The notes under the pieces: generated by a model
What the model saw: the letters and a program-made list of their open reading frames with translations, nothing else
What the model was told of the DNA's origin: nothing
Database searches by the model: none
Translations under genes and position numbers: made by a program
Shown: in pieces, positions 59,901 to 64,000 of the stretch
Layout of the letters: each line of letters begins with the position of its first letter
Numbering within the stretch: position 1 is the stretch's first letter
Assembly (NCBI GenBank): GCA_949358305.1
Contig: OX442316.1
Location: 12,524,001 to 12,588,000, forward strand
DNA: 64,000 nucleotides
From: Strigamia acuminata
Lineage: Eukaryota > Arthropoda > Chilopoda > Geophilomorpha > Linotaeniidae
Reading direction: 5' to 3'

Positions 59901-61647
59901 AAAGAATTTATTATATCTTTTGAAAAAATAAAATTAGTAATGAGATTAAGACTAGGCATTCATGTGCTTAATAAATGAAAAATTAAATTATAACTGCAAT
60001 TTAGAAGGCGGGATTTTTCCTTCTCCAACTTTTTTTTTTTTTTTTTTGAAAACACGTCATTCCATTACATGCCTTCAGTCTTTTTATATATATATTTTTT
60101 TTTTGCATAAGATATAATGAATTATTTATCATATTTTTTGATGTGAACAATGTGACAAACACATGTTTTAAGTCCTCAACACGTCTCATTTCTGTTTTAA
60201 GCCTTTTTCTCTCTTTCAATTCCAAGTCACGTGAAATTACACGAGATTATTAAAGACATACAAACACAACAACACACAGCATAAATTTGTTTACATTCAT
60301 GCAAATTGACCACAGCTTTTGCACATCATACACGTATTTTTTTATCCACTTCTTATTATTTTTATTTTTTGTTGTAAACTGGTCGTGTCGCTGCTCTGTG
60401 CATCAATTCATCAAGCGAGATCACGGCCGTATGTTTCATTTCTCCCCATGTATCTCCTAATCATCTTCACATTAACGTTGTGTAGTGAGTTCCCTTTCTC
60501 CCTTCTCTTTCTCCTTCCATATAAAAAAGGAGCAATGAGAAAGTGCTTTCTGGTGATGCGAGAAACTCCTGTTCTTTATGGCTGACTAGGCCTTGTTTGC
60601 GGACCTCGTGATAAATGGATGTGGTTTTCTTTTCATCATTTTCCCTTTCCGCATTTCTTTTCCTCTTTCATTTTCCTAATTGTAATTTTTTTTAATTGCT
60701 TTGTTTCGATTTGCTTTTCTTCATAAAGCACATTTAAGGAAATTTATTTTATGTACTCAAGCGTTGATATCGATTGGACCTAACTGACCAAATGACCCGT
60801 TCGGCCTTGGCCTTGGCCTTGCCTCGCGTTCAAGGCAAACTGAGCGTTGTTCGGCCTTTTTTCCGCTCTGGGGAATGAAAAAAAGGGCAAACAGTAATGG
60901 GTTATTGAGTGGATTAGACATTCTCCCGTCTGTCAATCCTAATCTCGATCATCAGCGAATGCAAATGATGGGAGCGTCGCAATCAGCGTCCAATAACGTG
61001 GGGCTTAATCCAGGCGAGATCCGTCTGTCGCCAGGCCTACGGCTTTTTAATGCGGTGGGCGGACGGAGGCTAATTGACGGGCGGCGCGGGTCTCCTCGTG
61101 ATTGCGGGGGCTTGTGCCGCGGTGCGACTCCTCGTGTTTGACAATCAGGATGCTCATAATGCGAGTAAGTCATTAATTTGTCGCGATGGAAACAAATGGC
61201 CGATGGCACGAGACTCGCGTCCGCTAATCAAGTGGGGCGAATACCTCAAAGCTCGGGAGAAAAGAGAAAAGACCTCGTTTTAGACCGATAAAACACGGGA
61301 GGAGAAATTGTCTTAGCTATTAGGCTCGTGATGATTGATTTTGATGCGCTTTTTCATGTGCTTTTTGAAGTGTTGTGAATGCTTTGCATGTTGCCCGTAT
61401 TTGCTTTACATGGTACATTTTCATTGAACAACATTGTCACGATGAGGGTAAATTTTTCAATTAACTGTCCTCGGTCGAATGCGTACTTTGACATACGAAC
61501 GCTGAGCACAAAAAAAAGTGCTTGTGTTGGTGTCATTGCAGTCGGGCGCGAGTTAGCACAGCCCACGACGTGAAGGAGAAGTTGCTGCAGCTGCTTTTGA
61601 CCCAGTCGCAGAATCTGCTGGTGACCGCAGGATGTCCCATCGATGAG
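17914..61647 (+). CDS. dve: Defective proventriculus (Dve)/SATB-class homeobox protein, N-terminal part (5 exons, partial)
   Basis: Exons 17914-18009, 21295-21475, 58283-58480, 59584-59710 and 61542-61647 join in frame (phases 0, 1, 1, 2, 0) for 236 codons. The start has context AAAATGG and opens MDFQSAMETFAEAWVAANTQ, followed by Ala-rich sequence. Residues about 94-200 form the ULD/CMP oligomerisation domain of SATB1 and Dve: IPVHCIVE, LVRTGLLKLGYAQSE, IKNWKPLSFDMISDEP and ATVGEILGELTTVATLRIRL. The last exon (AHDVKEKLLQLLLTQSQNLL) matches the start of the CUT-like region. The homeodomain exons must lie beyond 64000. In insects Dve is a K50 homeodomain transcription factor used in gut, eye and appendage patterning. 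Intron 2 is about 36.8 kb and carries the retrotransposon in sense. Exon 1 uses the CAG/GTTGGT donor at 18010; the nearby GTAACT donor at 18014 would break the frame. SATB-class identity is firm; dve rather than another compass gene is inferred from the likely arthropod host. Confidence 0.82.
18010..21294 (+). other. dve intron 1 (3.3 kb)
   Basis: A/T-rich intron between dve exons 1 and 2. It includes long poly-A and poly-T runs around 18960-19360 and a CTCF-like motif at 20446-20460. No coding sequence is recognised. Confidence 0.6.
20446..20460. promoter_or_regulatory. CTCF-like motif in dve intron 1
   Basis: GCCATCTGGTGGCAC closely resembles the CTCF core on the reverse strand (CCCCCTGGTGGCC). 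CTCF is an insulator protein known in arthropods. A single motif match is weak evidence of occupancy. Confidence 0.35.
21476..22217 (+). other. dve intron 2, part left of the retrotransposon
   Basis: Intron sequence from the GTGAGA donor of dve exon 2 to the insertion site, with poly-T runs immediately before the element. No gene or repeat beyond low complexity is seen. Confidence 0.6.
22218..22221. repeat. Target site duplication, left copy (ATTT)
   Basis: ATTT lies directly before the left LTR and again directly after the right LTR (34568-34571). The match fails at 5 bases. Four-base duplications fit Ty3/gypsy integration. Confidence 0.7.
22222..23183 (+). repeat. 5' LTR (962 bp)
   Basis: Identical to the right LTR as far as I can read. 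It has TG...CA ends. The first 190 bases are rich in inverted repeats: TCACCCC 22346-22352 pairs with GGGGTGA 22362-22368, and GGTTATTA 22373-22380 pairs with TAATAACC 22403-22410. A TATA-like AATATATATT (22998-23007) and an AATAAA (23019-23024) lie close together. The exact U3/R/U5 limits cannot be set from sequence alone. A GTGAGT donor-like word at 22828 could serve as a leader splice donor only if transcription starts upstream of it. Confidence 0.97.
23019..23024 (+). terminator. LTR poly(A) signal AATAAA (left copy)
   Basis: Canonical AATAAA in the 5' LTR in sense orientation; the matching copy in the 3' LTR is at 34403-34408. It could end element transcripts and, being sense to dve, could also truncate dve transcripts after exon 2. 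Confidence 0.5.
23186..23203 (+). other. Primer binding site, tRNA-Pro type
   Basis: TGGGGGCCCGTCCGGGAT starts two bases after the LTR end. It is complementary to a tRNA 3' end finishing in CCA. It differs at one base from the tRNA-Pro site of murine leukaemia virus (CTC there, CCC here) and matches animal tRNA-Pro 3' ends equally well. tRNA-Pro priming is inferred. Confidence 0.8.
23298..26321 (+). CDS. gag: Gag polyprotein of the gypsy element
   Basis: 1007 codons from an ATG in context AAAATGG, 115 bases after the LTR. This is two to three times longer than usual gypsy Gag. Residues 7-17 (KRPRGRPAKRR) form an AT-hook-like basic motif. About 150-370 is a long Glu/Gln/Leu-rich coiled coil. 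About 416-423 (SRKKRKRQ) is a nuclear-localisation-like patch. About 450-560 is Gly/Pro/Asp-rich and probably disordered, followed by an Arg/Ser patch (RGRSRHRTRSRTQR). About 600-815 is the retrotransposon Gag capsid-like domain, with WDRVIPHAYNGNW, VKEWFRRKDFTKWDDFVKQF and LRAENLLGRMP. Near the end is one CCHC zinc knuckle, CNLCKKLGHWQKDC at 965-978. Gag forms the particle and packages RNA. It ends at TAG 26319-26321, just after the frameshift heptamer. Confidence 0.95.
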   Translation: MATPGEKRPRGRPAKRRVAIDLPAVDQEVTESQELFETMDQTANCNSAQLIVNEFTQALERQKPSPPSGQLDLNNPTGSGRSKSQNDDLNLRIQSSSAEHSLNSSPVQGAAQQDSENSNMEVSHSPVRVTMMDALREQARLEGVKVTSEMTVEQIHKAMVRKQSQKDVEIVRTSLQAEFERMHAEMHQQNAELKQQRANDHVKLLQLEQEKASWLITDEEQQQRLEQLNQAQKDLEIANENLRLANANLREANTNLMTAELTAPVRAREVIPSTSRNYENHAAEQAARAKRLAQRENEVFLARQQSVIDAGLAAKSQSTAEQLLRADLAAQARENEILRADLLTVQENFAVVVQKVQDVCGEDNFAKPAPVLQKGASKSPELIDLTSAKPKVSRQSSWTDSDDSRSSRGSRNSHHSRKKRKRQPDPTEYHSPKVTQDSDRFFSNSDRLIGMLEKKNKEREKPHDRGRSHDNPREGSPKRDCHNDIRDGPRYRGNPPGGDPPGGDSSDGHGGGHSRDHNSNGNRNGRGPPNGDRRPPDGDDPPDPDPPPNPNHESASDTDSSRPSVRGRSRHRTRSRTQRPDFYTKDEIDQLLRQNAQQQRKSRRDKIILQKISEFTSDKWTHQTTDEKFIRWDRVIPHAYNGNWQAGSNLLLEIFELGKVHSFSCEGALAHLVPRILVGGVKEWFRRKDFTKWDDFVKQFMFKFGESSEDIKTLWRCLKQRKGESLHSYMLRAENLLGRMPHAVTDATADDQFRAGLTEYSKNILMMSDAPDPGKFSELNEFMEVNQLRIDEKYKAYLTEAERSAYLKREKRLAEQNNETFNGLKLLQPPSYEDFLDEVDEKSSKKESSKKDVKNPHSVPKLHANITGAETPSSEAEEAEEEEETGDETMALLAKAAALLAKNNPVAGKWKPRMKPKNVSFDASKVNTERNSKSPAVSPERRSDARSRSASPAATKKKSPATDPCNLCKKLGHWQKDCPSSKKDKPVSTAEFEKAVKIITDMFRKNL
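26309..26355 (+). promoter_or_regulatory. Programmed -1 ribosomal frameshift signal (gag to pol)
   Basis: Slippery heptamer A AAA AAC at 26309-26315, in the correct gag register (cgA AAA AAC). A 5-base spacer is followed by the stem GACGCAG (26321-26327), which pairs perfectly with CTGCGTC (26349-26355) across a 21-base loop. A loop AGGT (26335-26338) could pair with ACCT (26356-26359) directly after the stem to make a pseudoknot. The gag stop is four bases after the heptamer, and pol is in the -1 frame and open from 26300. This is the same heptamer used at the MMTV gag-pro junction. Function is inferred from this textbook layout. Confidence 0.88.
26315..30568 (+). CDS. pol: Pol polyprotein: protease, reverse transcriptase, RNase H, integrase
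   Basis: Open in the -1 frame relative to gag from 26300; it has no gag-independent start of its own near the 5' end. Domains in order: an acidic linker; an aspartic protease with MLDSGANKSF (catalytic D codon 26777); RT with LCIDFRPIN, STIDLTKGYWQIEL, MPFGLVNAP and catalytic YLDD at 27812-27823; RNase H with HTDASKQGLG (D codon 28259); integrase H2C2 zinc module (His codons 29180 and later, CQGC at 29291-29302). The integrase core has D 29384, D 29561 and E 29666. A GPY/F module (GPYVII from 30095) is followed by a charged tail of about 130 residues ending KYNLRSRVPR. The second D and the E are separated by 34 residues, one fewer than the usual 35, because the typical NGQVER is NPVER here. 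No stop or frameshift is seen. Confidence 0.97.
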   Translation, partial: LVDADPSGLVDAASPPKSESENENLKIMEDVGEVIDELIRQTELKEKGSLDVKKEIVGETPTEEDTSNIQDKVEVKDDRPSSVPETPGIEECIKLFAATTLDTNELLDELPLEPPITVPHKLRKFECKVAGIPNSQDLPTLKLETLKGVITGMLDSGANKSFLATSVINQLGLEKYLRPIGPGVRVTTASEEVTPDGTIHLSFRWTHGTLRHPFIVIPNKYPMVLLGCDFMNKLKIQPNPQTMSWNFTQPMDADLPYIPQALLDRYLEKIEEPDSSFMTFAKAYAASVTQGKIDEENFIQKLVEEANLNLEQSKLLEKMLSKHKRIISKDPGKTHLVKHKIELDTEKPIRVPFKSINPQKREIIRQLCQDMIDKGVVVKAEGDYGMRPVLVMRPGNDPRLCIDFRPINTHTKYNPPQMPTIEEILREIGEFEWVSTIDLTKGYWQIELRPEDREKTAFWSPMGRLMFLVMPFGLVNAPTTFQELMEKVLGDVYRKFAWAYLDDIIVVSKSFEEHIKHLDIVFKKLAEANLHAHPGKTHLCRKELIFLGYKVGVEGLAVDPKKVAAITQFPAPTNLKELQRFLGMVNFFHRLIKNLATVAEPLRPLLKKDAEFDWELHHQAAFDAIKDLLTNAETMKMPDLYMPFIVHTDASKQGLGAALTQKKIVDGQEVEMPCVYASRSLQPAEKNYTVTELECLAVVWGLRKFRPYLEYTTFTVQTDHQALKWLMSLSDPSGRLARWQMELMAYSFEIQYVKGPLNVIADALSRAPVSAPDEPEDDGDNDDLLSYCPSPCRSWQMGKLNELPKSIIVNDDDQALINFCINMHDPSGTPDVELRAMMAKKFELPTTNVLIKAFAAKIAKQLECDPPTRDDIIAAQKADEFCQHIRNYLLNKQYPSYIVTRLQRRNFERHASTYLIEEDMLLHYHPTSTDELGEDGRALKVVVPRKLIYKIIWLMHGHPLSGHPGIARTMYRTRRVYTWKGMKRDITRFIQHCQGCQACKPRSKTEIEGAQIGPFGPFDCLSVDLSGPKPRTRKNNTHICVIVDVATHWPELFPMCNPTAIKVANTIYHLSMTFGFPRQIISDNGPQFRSQVYKEFCKKFDMSRTPTSIYHPQSNPVERTNRDIKYLVSIYLDIHDQWDEYLREFAFSLRTTVTRGRDYSPAFLNFFRELRIPWDPRIPEGILVIDPKNPHLYVQKLETIIAETYQHMMSHVLDLRRRVEAEKSDKKFDNFRQNDLVWRESHILSNAAKGIAAGISPKRNGPYVIIKRLQGGAFQLRRLSDNKIYPAVHGTELMPYFPVFNQEIWLEGEEVGQKTKNIVNTLDDAKLSKIPVENTESSKKSKLKNNEVDEINQRLENVSLDENLEKEMFLEKEKISNNEVYNSSDIGDDADDNLNKLDCTSRKSKYNLRSRVPRAKT
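30582..30601 (+). other. Perfect hairpin just after the pol stop
   Basis: CTTTTGGGT (30582-30590), a 2-base loop, then ACCCAAAAG (30593-30601). It lies 13 bases after the pol stop, between pol and the putative internal promoter. Role unknown. Confidence 0.6.
30621..30684 (+). promoter_or_regulatory. Putative internal promoter of the third gene: two TGACGTCA (CRE) sites
   Basis: Perfect 8-base CRE palindromes TGACGTCA at 30621-30628 and 30677-30684, with a TATAATTAG word between them at about 30668, 74 bases before the first ATG of the third gene. CRE sites bind CREB/ATF factors. The pol-ORF3 interval is only 189 bases, so two perfect copies are unlikely by chance. Promoter activity is inferred. 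Confidence 0.55.
30758..33553 (+). CDS. Third gene (ORF3) of the gypsy element, spliced, non-envelope, family unknown
   Basis: Predicted exons are 30758-30806, 30873-31000 and 31271-33553. Intron 1 (66 bases) has donor GTAAGT and acceptor TTCTCTTTCAAG. Intron 2 (270 bases) has donor GTAAAT and acceptor CGAATACAG. Joining keeps frame (phases 1 and 0) and gives 819 aa. An in-frame TAG at 30728 precedes the first ATG, which has a weak context. ATG 30911 in exon 2 (residue 30) has a strong context (AGAATGG) and would give about 790 aa. Exon 3 alone has no ATG near its 5' end, which supports splicing. The protein has a Trp/Arg-rich helical region (WWKLRHDFSRSALQGFG), a Pro-rich stretch, a long Ser/Arg-rich low-complexity segment, a helical central part, a PPPPPP tract and a basic C-terminal helical part. 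There is no signal peptide, membrane anchor, furin site or Cys-rich ectodomain, so it is not a typical env. I recognise no family. Confidence 0.8.
31029..31121 (+). promoter_or_regulatory. Inverted repeat, TATA box and E-box inside ORF3 intron 2
   Basis: GTGTTTAAGTCAG (31029-31041) pairs with CTGACTTCAAACAC (31066-31079) apart from one bulged base. Close downstream are TATAAAAG at 31107-31114 and CACGTG at 31116-31121. This is either an intronic structure controlling splicing or a second internal promoter. A transcript starting here would have no nearby ATG in the ORF3 frame. Confidence 0.4.
33593..33605 (+). other. Polypurine tract
   Basis: AAATGGGGGGATG sits directly before the 3' LTR, 39 bases after the ORF3 stop. 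It is the expected primer for plus-strand DNA synthesis. Confidence 0.8.
33606..34567 (+). repeat. 3' LTR (962 bp)
   Basis: Same length and, on reading, same sequence as the 5' LTR, offset by 11,384 bases. It ends CGCAGCA before the right target duplication. Its AATAAA is at 34403-34408. Confidence 0.97.
34568..34571. repeat. Target site duplication, right copy (ATTT)
   Basis: Matches the four bases before the left LTR. Confidence 0.7.
34572..38796 (+). other. dve intron 2, right of the retrotransposon
   Basis: Noncoding sequence with moderately GC-rich islands around 36190-36440 and 37220-37500. The longest open frame (37224-37595, 123 codons) shows no domain. One exon-like stretch at 36457-36599 is listed separately. 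Confidence 0.5.
36457..36599 (+). other. Exon-like open stretch in dve intron 2 (doubtful)
   Basis: After an ACAG acceptor-like word, one frame reads an acidic/basic stretch including QEEAKREPKDHEDDAEWEF and reaches a GTAATT donor-like word at 36600. The exit phase (2) does not match the next dve exon, which needs phase 1. The DNA is purine-rich, which by itself yields Glu/Lys/Asp codons. Chance or a diverged alternative exon cannot be separated. Confidence 0.15.
38797..38935 (+). promoter_or_regulatory. Cluster of four TAATCC/GGATTA sites (candidate enhancer)
   Basis: GGATTA at 38797-38802 and 38862-38867, TAATCC at 38872-38877 and 38930-38935: four sites in 139 bases where about 0.1 would be expected by chance. 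TAATCC is the recognition word of K50 homeodomains (Dve, Otx, Bicoid, Goosecoid). Inside a dve intron this points to autoregulation or Otx control. Inferred. Confidence 0.45.
38936..47370 (+). other. dve intron 2, central part
   Basis: Long noncoding stretch with G/A-rich blocks (about 41050-41130, 41740-41900), poly-T runs, (GTTT)n at about 40195-40222 and CTTT runs at about 44190-44216. No coding sequence, RNA gene or dated mobile element recognised. Confidence 0.5.
47371..47720. mobile_element. pogo/Tigger-like MITE
   Basis: The right end reads, on the minus strand, TACAGTAGAGCCTCGATTA followed by TCCGAAC; the left end reads TAACAGCTTCGATTATCGGA with a small deletion. These are pogo-type terminal repeats, flanked by TA. 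A second internal pair, GGTTATCCGAACAG on the left and TGATTATCCGAACAATT on the right, extends the symmetry. The core is a run of ATCGATTTTT units. There is no transposase, so this is a non-autonomous element. Confidence 0.75.
47721..49565 (+). other. dve intron 2 between the MITE and the copia scrap
   Basis: A/T-rich sequence with poly-T and G-rich runs (about 48870-48895). Open frames at 47903-48222 are not supported by any domain. Nothing recognised. Confidence 0.5.
49566..49727 (+). pseudogene. Ty1/copia RNase H fragment
   Basis: The translation LQVLQYVKNTQNYSIN followed by GDLLSGYSDASRISDRDTRR and SFGGYV matches the copia RNase H pattern (LRYLKGT...GYSDADWAGD...DTRRSTSGYV). It is about 54 codons with no other copia domains around it, so it is a relic. 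It shows that another retrotransposon class also inserted in this intron. Confidence 0.8.
49728..51076 (+). other. dve intron 2, between the copia scrap and the second TAATCC cluster
   Basis: Noncoding; no feature recognised beyond simple-sequence runs near 50460-50540 and 50850-50905. Confidence 0.5.
51077..51378 (+). promoter_or_regulatory. Cluster of five TAATCC/GGATTA sites (candidate enhancer)
   Basis: TAATCC at 51077-51082, 51210-51215, 51295-51300 and 51373-51378, and GGATTA at 51355-51360: five sites in 302 bases against roughly 0.2 expected. Same K50 homeodomain word as the 38.8-kb cluster. Enhancer function is inferred. Confidence 0.45.
51379..58282 (+). other. dve intron 2, right end
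   Basis: Noncoding up to the TTGTTTAG acceptor of dve exon 3. It contains GC-rich islands (about 52290-52560, 53410-53560, 55030-55200, 57300-57510), a CTCF-like CAGATGGCGCTTAG at 55447-55460 and a (TTTA)n run at about 56718-56741. The islands could be enhancers; no exon is recognised. Confidence 0.5.
53443..53500. repeat. GC-rich short tandem repeats
   Basis: About four GGGCT units (53443-53462), then two perfect CCCGCCGGAG decamers (53481-53500), within a GC-rich island of the dve intron. Confidence 0.85.
58481..59583 (+). other. dve intron 3 (1.1 kb)
   Basis: Begins GTTTAA (a weak donor) and ends ATGTTTAG. Poly-T and CTTT runs near the 5' end. No other feature. Confidence 0.7.
59711..61541 (+). 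other. dve intron 4 (1.8 kb)
   Basis: Donor GTGAGT, acceptor CATTGCAG. Contains a (GGCCTT)3 repeat at 60803-60820 and a GC-rich island at about 60950-61140. No coding sequence recognised. Confidence 0.7.
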
Positions 61648-64000
61648 GTATGTGAAATCATAATTAATTTTTAAAAATTAAATTTTTTTTTTTTATTTTG
61701 TCAGGGAAAAAATTCGAAATGTCACTATTTTTGCAAAGATTTATTAAAATTCGCATTTTTTGGTGTGCGCATAAGCATGTTGTAATTTCAGATTTTTCTC
61801 TCTTTTATATTGCAATCAAGACATTAACAGTGCAATAGAATTTCATCCAAATTGCTGATTTTAAGACCGTGTACATACATGCATAAGTCTCTTTTTTTTC
61901 TTTCTTCTCTCTACACCATCTTCTCCATCTTCTCCCATTTTATGAGTTTTGAGTTGTTTTTTTTCCTTCCCCCTCCGTTTTTTTCTCGGCGAAGTGCGTT
62001 TCTACCTCATTTTAAATTCATGATTTAATTTGTGTACGTGGAAATTAACAGTGTGGGTTGAGAGATTGTTTCTCCCTACAAGTCACACCATTTTTATGTA
62101 AACGACTTCGCCATGGCTCCGAGCTGTATGTGAGTGTTTTCTCATCTCCCACATGCACATTTTTTCGCTCTCTCTTACCCGAGAACTGGATAAAGGTGCT
62201 AAGCAGGAAAGAAAAACTGGAGAATTTATTTCCATTATAAAATATAAACTCTCTTCCTCTCGCCGTCCTTTTCTCGCGATAAGAAATTCCATTTTGAATA
62301 GTTAACGGCTAAAGTTTGTCGACGGTCCAGCATTTTTTCTTAGTTGATAACTTTAACTTTACCTTTAGTTTCTAACTCGGGACGTCGATCGCTGATGGGA
62401 TGGTAGAAGATGGTGGAAGATGGTGTTCTCGTAGCTTAGGACGAAAAGGGCGCTGCGATGTGTCTATTTAAATATTAATAAGTATTTAATACTTGTGTGT
62501 GTATTGTATAATCAGTGCGCGATGGTCTAATCGGAGCGAGTCTTTTCTCTTTCTCTTCTCTTCTCGGCCGGGCCGTTTGCATATCTGGGGCGCTATTGTG
62601 ATGGAAGGCCCCACCGAGGATTTTATCGTGAAAAATTGGTTTTGAAAGGCAATTTGTGCGATTTTACACACAAATGATAGTCGTTTAGGGAATATATGAA
62701 AGTTTAATGATATACTTGAAAGTTCCCCGCGTGAAATATCTTGAAGCGCTGATAAGAAGAATCAACTGGGATTGTGATGAAGTCGTCTTCTTCCTTCTTT
62801 CTATCGTGAGTGAGCGTGGTTTTTTTGGCGCCTCGGCTTATTATATTTTACACTCGGCCTCCTCGATAAGGCGCTAAATTAAAGCGCTCTCCCGGGTACT
62901 GCCGCGGCCGGCTATGAAAACGCGCTCCCGCCAAAACACGCGCCGCGTGATGAATGGTCACGTGGGGGAGGGGAACGAGATAAAATGGGCGCTGGTCACT
63001 GAGGGTTTCGTGAGTGCGAACGAATTGGGTGGGAAGTTTTATCGCTCGTTTCCTACTTCACGTTTTTTAAGTTGTAAACAAAACTCCGAAACACCTGTTG
63101 GGTCGCGACTCGTTAAAACACCAAATAGAACCTACGAACATTCGAGGTACGAACTTTCGAAGATACCAACTTCATATTTTTATACTAGCAGTTGTACTTT
63201 TTAAATGTTTTCTTTAATTAAGTATTGGCATTTTTTTATTTTTATTAAATAATGGTAGAAAATTGTGAGTTTTATGATATTTTTTGGTATTTAAATGTGC
63301 AGGTTAGGTTTATGGGAGGATAATGCAAAGAGGACAAGGTGGCGGTGAGGGAATTACTAAAGGATGGTGGCCTTCCACTTGCAAGTCCATCATGCAAAGC
63401 AAAGCAAAGCTCGTCCAACCCGATTAGACAGAAAAAGACTCGCCGCGTCCCAATCCTCTGAAAGGGAAAGAGAGAGAGAGAGAGGGATTAATGTGATGGC
63501 TCTTTCTCTTTTGCTTATGTTAATGCCGATCCACTCAGCTCTCCTCTTTACTTTTACTCTGTGTAATGCCCTTTGAAAGTATAAAAAAAAATTGTCAACC
63601 TTCTATTTCGTATCATACTTCAAATCTGAGCCCTCCTGACATTCGTTTTAAAGTTTTAAAATGTTAATGAAACTGTTGGAAAAGTTTATTGTGGGGACTA
63701 AAGCTGGCGCCGCTCTGCGTGGCGCTGCGCACGTGCGAGTGCTGGTCAATGTTTTTCAATATTAGCCACATCTCACGGTGAAATCGAGTTGGTTCATATC
63801 TAATTTCAAGATTATCTCTTTGAGATTATGTTTCAATCTCGCGCTATCAATAATCAACTATATTTTGATTGATGAAACTGCACGTGATTTTAATTAGTCG
63901 ATAACGGCCAAACGGGACGCACAAGAACGATTTGTTAAAATGCAGATGATGTTTAAATTTTTAAATGTTTTTAATGTTTTTTTTTTTGTCATTTATCAGT
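61648..64000 (+). other. dve intron 5, runs off the window
   Basis: Starts with the GTATGT donor after exon 5. Further CUT-like and homeodomain exons are not found before 64000. Contains a (GA)n run at about 63467-63486 and a GC-rich patch at about 62890-62990. Confidence 0.6.

Overview
The window is a piece of an invertebrate animal genome, most likely an arthropod. It has GT-AG introns, long A/T-rich noncoding stretches, three recognisable metazoan genes and one large, apparently intact LTR retrotransposon. The host genes are an RBM24/RBM38-type RNA-binding protein (minus strand, cut by the left edge), a complete 15-exon TM9SF1-type nonaspanin (minus strand, 4836-17515) and the 5' part of a dve (SATB/compass class) homeobox gene (plus strand, starts 17914, runs off the right edge). 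TM9SF1 and dve are head to head, with 398 bases between start codons. Exon limits were worked out by hand from splice sites and reading phase, and every junction keeps the frame. The species cannot be fixed from this sequence.

Layout: 1-3561 RBM24-like exons and intron; 3562-4835 RBM24 promoter side and the TM9SF1 3' flank; 4836-17515 TM9SF1, whose introns hold a decayed Ty3/gypsy integrase fragment, a tRNA-like sequence and a small fold-back element; 17516-17913 shared promoter region; 17914-61647 the first five dve coding exons, ending with the ULD/CMP domain and the start of the CUT-like region (the homeodomain must lie to the right); 61648-64000 further dve intron. The second dve intron (21476-58282) is about 36.8 kb. 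It holds the retrotransposon, a pogo-like MITE, a copia RNase H scrap and two tight clusters of TAATCC (K50 homeodomain) sites.

The retrotransposon (22222-34567, 12,346 bases, sense to dve) has two 962-base LTRs that look identical, a 4-base target duplication, a tRNA-Pro-type primer site and a polypurine tract. Its gag is intact (1007 aa, with an N-terminal AT-hook, coiled coil and CCHC knuckle). A textbook -1 frameshift site (A AAA AAC, 5-base spacer, 7-bp GC stem) leads into pol (protease, RT, RNase H, integrase). Downstream of pol, where an envelope gene would sit, is a third gene of about 819 codons. It is predicted to be assembled from three exons, preceded by two perfect TGACGTCA sites, and is clearly richer in GC than gag-pol. 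It has no signal peptide or membrane segment and I do not recognise its family. This spliced non-envelope third ORF is the most interesting item in the window.
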